NCBI GenBank assembly: GCA_018901375.1
Contig: JAHIEP010000006.1
Span: forward strand, 1 to 10,067
Origin: Nanobdellota archaeon
Lineage (GTDB): Archaea > Nanobdellota > Nanobdellia > Pacearchaeales > GW2011-AR1
DNA: 10,067 bases
Reading direction: 5' to 3'
This document shows positions 6,975-10,067 of this stretch, piece after piece. The translations under genes were made by a program, and so were the position numbers. The notes below the pieces were generated by a model, which worked only from the letters and a program-made list of their open reading frames with translations, was not told the DNA's origin and searched no databases. The stretch's first letter is position 1. Each line of letters opens with the position of its first letter.

Positions 6975-7181
6975 TCAAAGAATTCTTTTTACAACCGGAA
7001 AAGCAAAGACAACCATTAAAGCCAAATACCAATACCATTCAAACCTCATCACAAGACTCAAAAACGCCGGCCAAACAGTTATCAAAAACAAAGTAGCAAA
7101 AAACACCGACAACTTAACCAAAGAAATATCATACCACTTCATCTTCTTTATCGCCTTCTCCATAAATTTTTTCAAACTCAT
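6975..7181 (-). CDS. Small two-helix membrane protein (KMKWYDISLVKLSVFF type)
   Basis: 68 residues. A basic, amphipathic start (MSLKKFMEKAIKKMKWYD) is followed by two hydrophobic segments, about 21-42 and 49-65, with a conserved-looking core of WYDISLVKLSVFF, ITVWPAF and WYWYLALM. I recall short proteins of this pattern in many DPANN genomes, all uncharacterised. The start is fixed by a strong ribosome site, GGAGGTG, at 7186-7192 on the minus strand, four bases before the ATG. A TATA-like element (TATTTAAG, complement of 7239-7246) lies upstream. The gene is divergent from the RRM gene and probably monocistronic. The function is unknown; a membrane location is clear from the sequence. Confidence 0.85.
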   Translation of the reverse strand: MSLKKFMEKAIKKMKWYDISLVKLSVFFATLFLITVWPAFLSLVMRFEWYWYLALMVVFAFPVVKRIL

Positions 7182-7236
7182 ATCACACCTCCCGACATCA
7201 CAACAAAAAAAATTACTTAAATCCTCCTATCGACAA

Positions 7237-7246
7237 ACTTAAATAC
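7237..7246 (+). promoter_or_regulatory. Probable TATA box in the divergent region before the RRM gene
   Basis: ACTTAAATAC would start plus-strand transcription near 7270 and give the RRM gene a leader of roughly 55 bases. Read on the minus strand the same sequence (TATTTAAG) could serve the small membrane protein, so the box may be shared. Confidence 0.45.
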
Positions 7247-7315
7247 CCCTCTTATTAGATAATTTTACAAAGACCAAGAACACAAATGAATTCTATTACA
7301 ATTATTAAATCAATC

Positions 7316-7321
7316 AGGAGG
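7316..7321 (+). promoter_or_regulatory. Strong ribosome binding site of the RRM gene
   Basis: AGGAGG lies five bases before the ATG at 7327. It is the best Shine-Dalgarno match on the plus strand and fits a highly translated mRNA with an untranslated leader. Confidence 0.85.
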
Positions 7322-7326
7322 AAAGA

Positions 7327-7674
7327 ATGAAGTTATATGTAGGCAATTTACCTTGGAAAATAGACGACGAAGGCTTAAAAGAACTTTTCGCATCATACGA
7401 CGCAGAAGAAGCTAACGTCATCAAAGACAAATTTTCTGGAAGGTCAAAAGGTTTCGGTTTTGTAGTTATCTCAGACGACGAAATGGCAAAAAAAGCTATT
7501 TCGGAATTACACGAAAAAGATATTGAAGGCAGACCGCTAACTGTTAGCGAGGCACGACCAATGATTCCACGAGACGACGCTCCACGAAGAGAATATGAAA
7601 ACTCGGAGTCGAACGAAGCACCATCGGCTGACCCAAGCGCAATTGCAGAATCACAAGCAGAAGAAAACGATTAA
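7327..7674 (+). CDS. Single-RRM RNA-binding protein
   Basis: 115 residues. One RNA recognition motif fills residues 2-76: RNP2 is LYVGNL (3-8) and RNP1 is KGFGFVVI (41-48), including the aromatic residues that stack on RNA bases. The fold order fits beta-alpha-beta-beta-alpha-beta. A disordered, acidic and Ser/Ala/Pro-rich tail (about 80-115) follows. Small proteins of this kind in bacteria, especially cyanobacteria (Rbp), bind single-stranded RNA and are often cold-induced; RRMs are uncommon in archaea outside DPANN-type lineages. The role here is inferred as a general RNA-binding or RNA-chaperone protein. Codons are richer in T and G than in the permease and sampled lines show G over C, which may reflect high expression or acquisition from another genome. 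Confidence 0.93.
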   Translation: MKLYVGNLPWKIDDEGLKELFASYDAEEANVIKDKFSGRSKGFGFVVISDDEMAKKAISELHEKDIEGRPLTVSEARPMIPRDDAPRREYENSESNEAPSADPSAIAESQAEEND

Positions 7675-7688
7675 CAAGACAAGGTCTA

Positions 7689-7718
7689 AATTTTTATTTT
7701 TTATTTTATTCTTAATTT
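7689..7718 (+). terminator. T-rich archaeal terminator of the RRM gene
   Basis: A series of T-runs (TTTTTATTTTTTATTTTATT and more) starts about 15 bases after the stop codon, with no hairpin. This is the usual archaeal intrinsic terminator. It lies between two convergent genes and would act only on the plus-strand transcript. Confidence 0.65.
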
Positions 7719-8650
7719 TAAGAACCCCACCCCTCCAAACAAACCTTCCTAAAATTACACCGCGAACACCAAAACCCCTCACACTTTTCAAAATCACCCT
7801 CGACAGCCTCGTTATCAGTAACATCCCTCAACAACTTCTTCATCTCCAAAACACTCCCTCGAACATACCCCCTCATCCTCTCCAACTTCCCCTCATCAAC
7901 CTCAAACGAATCAACCTTATCAATCGCCAAATTAAAAATCCTAGTCTCAATCCTCTCCGCACTAATCCCAAACTTCCCCGCAACATACAAAGCATACAAA
8001 CTCAACTGCAAATCAAAATCCGCCAACCTCTCGTCGCCAGTCTTCCAATCATACAAAATTATCTTATCACCCTTCTTCATCGCAAAATCAATACTCAAAA
8101 AAATCCTCGTCCCCTCGAAATCAAAAGACAAAAAATCCTCCAACGTCACCCAATCCTCAACCGGCGTCCTACGTATCTCCATAAAAACATCCGAATTAAA
8201 AAAATTCCGCAAACACCTCTTCGCCTTCTCCAACATCTTTCCCTTCTCATCGTCGCTAATTCCAATGCCATACTCATCCTCAAAAAACTTATGTGCCCGA
8301 CTACTAAACCCAGTATACTCTTTCACCTTCGACATTTCAAAATCAGAATCAAACCTCTTCTTCAAAAATGCAGTTGCATACGAAAGACTAATCACCTCGC
8401 CAAACCTAAACTTCCTCAAAATAAACGCAACTACCTCATGCACCAAGCTCCCAATCCAAAGCTCCTTCACCAACAACTTCTTCAAATAATAAATCCGCTT
8501 AACTCTATCCTCCTCCGACGCCAACCATCCATTCCAAAATCCGTAATGATTAAACCAATACTTCCTCGGACATTCCTTGAAAACAGAAGCCCGCGACTTC
8601 GACCACGAAAACTCATTCCTAAAATCGTCCATAAAAACAGAAGACAACAT
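7718..8650 (-). CDS. PD-(D/E)XK nuclease with probable Fe-S cluster (RecB/AddB/Cas4-like)
   Basis: 310 residues as drawn. The N-terminus has FSWSKSRASVFKECPRKYWF, with Cys27, then RIYYLKKL and a WIGSLVHEV helix (His71). The nuclease core shows Asp188 (SIDFAMKKGD), the DWK motif (Asp201, Lys203) and the QLSLYALY motif (Gln215, Tyr219). The C-terminus has Cys290, Cys295, Cys298 and Cys304. The CX2CX5C spacing together with Cys27 matches the 4Fe-4S staple of AddB and Cas4-type nucleases. All catalytic residues are present, so it should cut single- or double-stranded DNA ends with a divalent metal. There is no helicase partner and no cas gene nearby, so repair rather than CRISPR adaptation is the likelier role. 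Start: a TATA box at 8651-8659 is about 23 bases from Met7 (8632), so the true start is probably 8632, giving 304 residues. Confidence 0.92.
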   Translation of the reverse strand: MLSSVFMDDFRNEFSWSKSRASVFKECPRKYWFNHYGFWNGWLASEEDRVKRIYYLKKLLVKELWIGSLVHEVVAFILRKFRFGEVISLSYATAFLKKRFDSDFEMSKVKEYTGFSSRAHKFFEDEYGIGISDDEKGKMLEKAKRCLRNFFNSDVFMEIRRTPVEDWVTLEDFLSFDFEGTRIFLSIDFAMKKGDKIILYDWKTGDERLADFDLQLSLYALYVAGKFGISAERIETRIFNLAIDKVDSFEVDEGKLERMRGYVRGSVLEMKKLLRDVTDNEAVEGDFEKCEGFWCSRCNFRKVCLEGWGS

Positions 8651-8659
8651 TTATTTAAA
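8651..8659 (-). promoter_or_regulatory. TATA box that points to a start at 8632 for the nuclease
   Basis: The minus strand reads TTTAAATAA directly against the upstream ATG at 8650, which is too close for that ATG to be transcribed from it. The in-frame ATG at 8632 is at the normal leaderless distance. A second AT-rich box near 8681-8688 could still serve the longer form. Confidence 0.55.
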
Positions 8660-8713
8660 CTTTCCTCTACCAAAATAATTAAATAAAAACAATTCTTTAG
8701 TCAAGCATTAACA

Positions 8714-8794
8714 TTATTCATAGTCTTCATCTTCACTTTCGTCGAAGCTTTCTTTTTCTTCGAAATCTTCGTCGTCGTCAAATTGAGCACACAT
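8714..8794 (-). CDS. 26-residue highly acidic microprotein
   Basis: A very short frame with complete expression signals. A TATA box (ATTTATAAAT, 8836-8845) is followed by a leader with the ribosome site GGAGG (8802-8806) seven bases before the ATG at 8794, and a TAA stop at 8714. The peptide begins MCAQF; 15 of its 26 residues are Asp or Glu and only one is Lys (net charge about -14), ending EDEDYE. I do not recognise it. It is too short to fold alone; a nucleic-acid mimic, metal-binding or partner-binding tail are guesses. It lies between the nuclease and a small membrane protein on the same strand, each with its own promoter. That it is translated is inferred from the signals only. Confidence 0.6.
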   Translation of the reverse strand: MCAQFDDDEDFEEKESFDESEDEDYE

Positions 8795-8801
8795 ATTTTG
8801 G

Positions 8802-8806
8802 CCTCC
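8802..8806 (-). promoter_or_regulatory. Ribosome binding site of the acidic microprotein
   Basis: The minus strand reads TTGGAGGCC, with GGAGG seven bases before the ATG at 8794. It is the main argument that this very short frame is translated. Confidence 0.6.
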
Positions 8807-8835
8807 AATTTTAGATAAACTAATATATTTTAATT

Positions 8836-8845
8836 ATTTATAAAT
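8836..8845 (-). promoter_or_regulatory. TATA box of the acidic microprotein
   Basis: ATTTATAAAT (a palindrome) in an AT-rich stretch would start minus-strand transcription near 8815 and give a leader of about 20 bases containing the ribosome site. It abuts the stop codon of the preceding small membrane-protein gene. Confidence 0.55.
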
Positions 8846-9019
8846 CTAATTGTTTGAACTTTTAAAACAAAAACCCCTAATCCGCCCAAACCTCAAAACC
8901 ACAACAGCGACGACAAAATCCAAATAATAAAAAAAGTTTTCCTCCGGACTCGAAAAGAAAAACATAACAACCAGACCAACAACACCAAGAACAATCGCAA
9001 CAACTTTCCTACATTCCAT
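8846..9019 (-). CDS. 57-residue small membrane protein
   Basis: The frame runs from the ATG at 9019 to a TAG at 8846. The product starts MECRKVVAIVLGVVGLVV and has two hydrophobic segments (about 6-22 and 29-42) separated by SSPEEN, then a basic end (RFGRIRGF). A TATA box (CTTATAAAAT on the plus strand, 9041-9050) is centred about 27 bases from the ATG, so a leaderless transcript is likely. Codon use (GTT, TTG, TTT) matches the other minus-strand genes. I do not recognise the family. The size, two helices and position next to another small membrane protein suggest an envelope role, but nothing more can be said. Confidence 0.65.
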   Translation of the reverse strand: MECRKVVAIVLGVVGLVVMFFFSSPEENFFYYLDFVVAVVVLRFGRIRGFCFKSSNN

Positions 9020-9040
9020 AATCAACCAAACAATTCAATC

Positions 9041-9050
9041 CTTATAAAAT
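9041..9050 (-). promoter_or_regulatory. TATA box of the 57-residue membrane protein
   Basis: The minus strand reads ATTTTATAAG about 27 bases before the ATG at 9019 and just outside the end of the 94-residue gene. The spacing fits leaderless initiation. Confidence 0.6.
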
Positions 9051-9055
9051 AACCT

Positions 9056-9340
9056 TCACTTTTTCCTCTTAACTTTCTTCAGTTTCTTAACATTCTTCAT
9101 CTTTCTCTTCTTTACAACAACATCAATAACAGCGACGACAACCCCAATACCCATCAAGCCATAACTCAACCACCTACTATCCCCGCCGAAAAGAATCCCC
9201 GCTATAATAAAAACAAAAGCAATCCCAGTCAAAAGAGTAAACTCTTCTCTTTTCTTGTTCTTCCTCATAAAAAAAACCACAGCACAAAGAACCAATAAAA
9301 CCACAATCGCAACAATAATATACATCCTCGAAATCACCAT
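9056..9340 (-). CDS. Small three-helix membrane protein with lysine-rich tail
   Basis: 94 residues. There are hydrophobic helices at about 7-25, 34-52 and 57-76, and a very basic C-terminus (77-94, mostly Lys/Arg/Val) that should lie in the cytoplasm. The central segment LLTGIAFVFIIAGILFGGD and the following MGIGVVVAVIDVVVKKRK resemble short membrane proteins I recall from DPANN genomes, all of unknown function. The TATA box TTTTATAAAG (9361-9370) lies about 26 bases before the ATG at 9340, supporting that start over Met6 and leaderless translation. The lysine tail may bind lipid headgroups, rRNA or DNA; this is a guess. Confidence 0.8.
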   Translation of the reverse strand: MVISRMYIIVAIVVLLVLCAVVFFMRKNKKREEFTLLTGIAFVFIIAGILFGGDSRWLSYGLMGIGVVVAVIDVVVKKRKMKNVKKLKKVKRKK

Positions 9341-9360
9341 AAATAAAACAAGAATTTAAT

Positions 9361-9370
9361 CTTTATAAAA
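9361..9370 (-). promoter_or_regulatory. TATA box of the 94-residue membrane protein
   Basis: The minus strand reads TTTTATAAAG, centred about 26 bases before the ATG at 9340. The box lies in the 37-base gap after the TspO gene, so this gene has its own promoter. Confidence 0.65.
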
Positions 9371-9377
9371 TATTCGC

Positions 9378-9848
9378 TTACCTATTCAAATTCCATATCG
9401 CCCAATTCAAAAAACTAGCAAACGAAACCCAAAGAAAATACGGAATCAACAAATACCCAGCATAAGAATTCGCCATATAAAACCAAATCCCCGTCGCCAA
9501 AATAAAGATTAACAAAACAAATATCTCAATCAAAGACCATAACGGATTATTCAACCCAAAAAACAAATAACTCCACAAAACATTAAACACAAACTGAACC
9601 CCAAACAAAACCAAAGCAATCGTCCTAATCTTAGAAGAAGGAGCAACCCAAACCAAATACAACGCAACCCCCATCAACGTAAACAACAAAGTCCAAACCG
9701 GACCAAACACCCAACTCGGCGGATTAAAAGAAGGCTTACTAATTCCATTATACCAAGCCCCATCCGACGCAGTCCACAAAGCCCCCAGAGCACCAATCAA
9801 GTTACAAGCAACAATAAACCCAACCAATAAAAACCAATTAATCTTCAT
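9378..9848 (-). CDS. tspO: TspO/MBR family tryptophan-rich membrane protein
   Basis: 156 residues, the usual length of the family, with five membrane helices and 12 tryptophans. Conserved blocks are present in order: WYNGISKPSFNPPSWVFG (32-49) continuing to PVW (50-52), NVLWSYLFFG (89-98), and IPYFLWVSFASFLNWAIW (135-152). TspO/MBR proteins bind porphyrins and related ligands (cholesterol in animals) and take part in tetrapyrrole handling, stress response and signalling; the natural role in archaea is not settled. No haem-synthesis or photoreceptor gene is in the window, so the ligand is unknown. The TATA box at 9869-9878 is about 25 bases before the ATG, so leaderless. Transcribed divergently from the repair gene at 9880. 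Confidence 0.95.
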   Translation of the reverse strand: MKINWFLLVGFIVACNLIGALGALWTASDGAWYNGISKPSFNPPSWVFGPVWTLLFTLMGVALYLVWVAPSSKIRTIALVLFGVQFVFNVLWSYLFFGLNNPLWSLIEIFVLLIFILATGIWFYMANSYAGYLLIPYFLWVSFASFLNWAIWNLNR

Positions 9849-9868
9849 ACAAACCTAAACAATCCAAA

Positions 9869-9878
9869 CTTTATAAAC
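9869..9878 (-). promoter_or_regulatory. TATA box of the TspO gene
   Basis: The minus strand reads GTTTATAAAG, about 25 bases before the ATG at 9848. It lies directly against the plus-strand ATG at 9880, so it cannot serve that gene in the normal way. No clear TATA box is seen at the expected place for the plus-strand gene. Confidence 0.65.
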
Positions 9879-9879
9879 A

Positions 9880-10067
9880 ATGGTAAGAATAAATCTAATC
9901 AACCCGAGCAAACTAACGGACCAACATCTAATCGCCGAATACAACGAAATCCTAATGCTAATCGGCCACATCAAAAAATTCCCTAACATCTACTCGCAAC
10001 CAAAAACCTACACTCTCGGAAAAGGTCACATCAACTTCTTCAAAAACAAAATCAAATATCTAAAAGA
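9880..10067 (+). CDS. Pyrimidine dimer DNA glycosylase / endonuclease V-like (N-terminal part)
   Basis: 62 codons are visible; the rest is off the right edge. The start MVRINLINPSKLTDQHLIAE aligns with T4 endonuclease V (DenV, pyrimidine dimer glycosylase), and TLGKGHINFFKNKIKYLK (45-62) aligns with its LGAGHVTFFYDKL block. The family removes UV-induced cyclobutane dimers and nicks the DNA, using the N-terminal amino group and Glu23. Here Glu23, Arg3, His16 and Asp14-Gln15 are kept, but T4 Thr2 is Val, Arg22 is Asn and Arg26 is Met. Val2 still allows Met removal, so the free amine can exist. The gene should act in base-excision repair of UV damage; an altered substrate is possible. The divergent arrangement with tspO leaves only 31 bases between the starts. 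Confidence 0.87.
   Translation, partial: MVRINLINPSKLTDQHLIAEYNEILMLIGHIKKFPNIYSQPKTYTLGKGHINFFKNKIKYLK

Noticed and set aside
6960..6985. Box C/D small RNA, from a TGATGA on the minus strand
   Set aside because: The TGATGA includes the stop codon of the 68-residue protein, and no matching D box pair at proper spacing was found.
7718..8650. Cas4
   Set aside because: The motifs and Fe-S cysteines are shared, but the protein is longer than typical Cas4, carries a CPRKYWF and RIYYLKKL N-terminal region of the RecB/AddB type, and has no CRISPR context.
7595..8686. A 363-codon plus-strand frame
   Set aside because: It lies opposite the nuclease gene, whose catalytic motifs and Cys cluster are clear. 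The plus-strand product is a low-complexity Leu/Pro/Asn/Lys/Arg mixture without motifs and arises from the strand skew.

Overview
The window looks like part of a small, AT-rich archaeal genome of the DPANN type (Pacearchaeota/Woesearchaeota-like). The grounds are archaeal TATA boxes about 25-27 bases before many start codons (leaderless mRNAs), strong GGAGG/GGTGAT ribosome sites before others, a membrane protein with the N-terminal KKGQ signature and GLQGGY motif, and several very small membrane proteins of a kind I recall from these genomes. The lineage is inferred from these features; no rRNA or tRNA gene is present to confirm it.

Layout. From 1 to 3350 (minus strand) there is a two-gene cell-surface unit: a KKGQ-type single-pass membrane protein, overlapping by four bases the start of a very large secreted protein (at least 868 residues, running off the left edge) with a CPQC motif, a long glycine/asparagine-rich middle and TPR-like helices near the visible end. 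Divergent from it (3438-4649) is an amino-acid permease whose N-terminal tail is encoded by a heptanucleotide tandem repeat. A strong inverted repeat follows, then the leaderless promoter of a 503-residue surface-anchored protein with a duplicated Cys/WKW module, a CARDB-like domain and one C-terminal membrane helix (4758-6269).

From 6270 to 7200 the DNA changes character. It holds a small reading frame of unusual codon use (6380-6637), a gene-poor stretch with an AATCCGCG-type repeat, and a conserved-looking two-helix membrane protein on the minus strand. An RRM RNA-binding protein (7327-7674) with a strong ribosome site and a T-rich terminator converges on a PD-(D/E)XK nuclease with a probable Fe-S cluster (minus strand, 7718-8650). 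Upstream of the nuclease is a run of compact minus-strand genes with their own promoters: a 26-residue acidic microprotein, a 57-residue and a 94-residue membrane protein, and a TspO/MBR protein. A T4-endonuclease-V-like pyrimidine dimer glycosylase begins at 9880 and runs off the right edge.

How the genes fit together. The left half is envelope-related: exported proteins plus an amino-acid importer, as expected for a host-dependent or scavenging cell. The right half mixes DNA repair (nuclease, dimer glycosylase), RNA binding and small membrane proteins. No single multi-gene pathway ties them together. The most unusual elements are the heptad repeat inside the permease, the structured palindrome at 4668-4721, the acidic microprotein and the compositionally odd gene at 6380. 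I see no CRISPR array, transposase, prophage or defence island.
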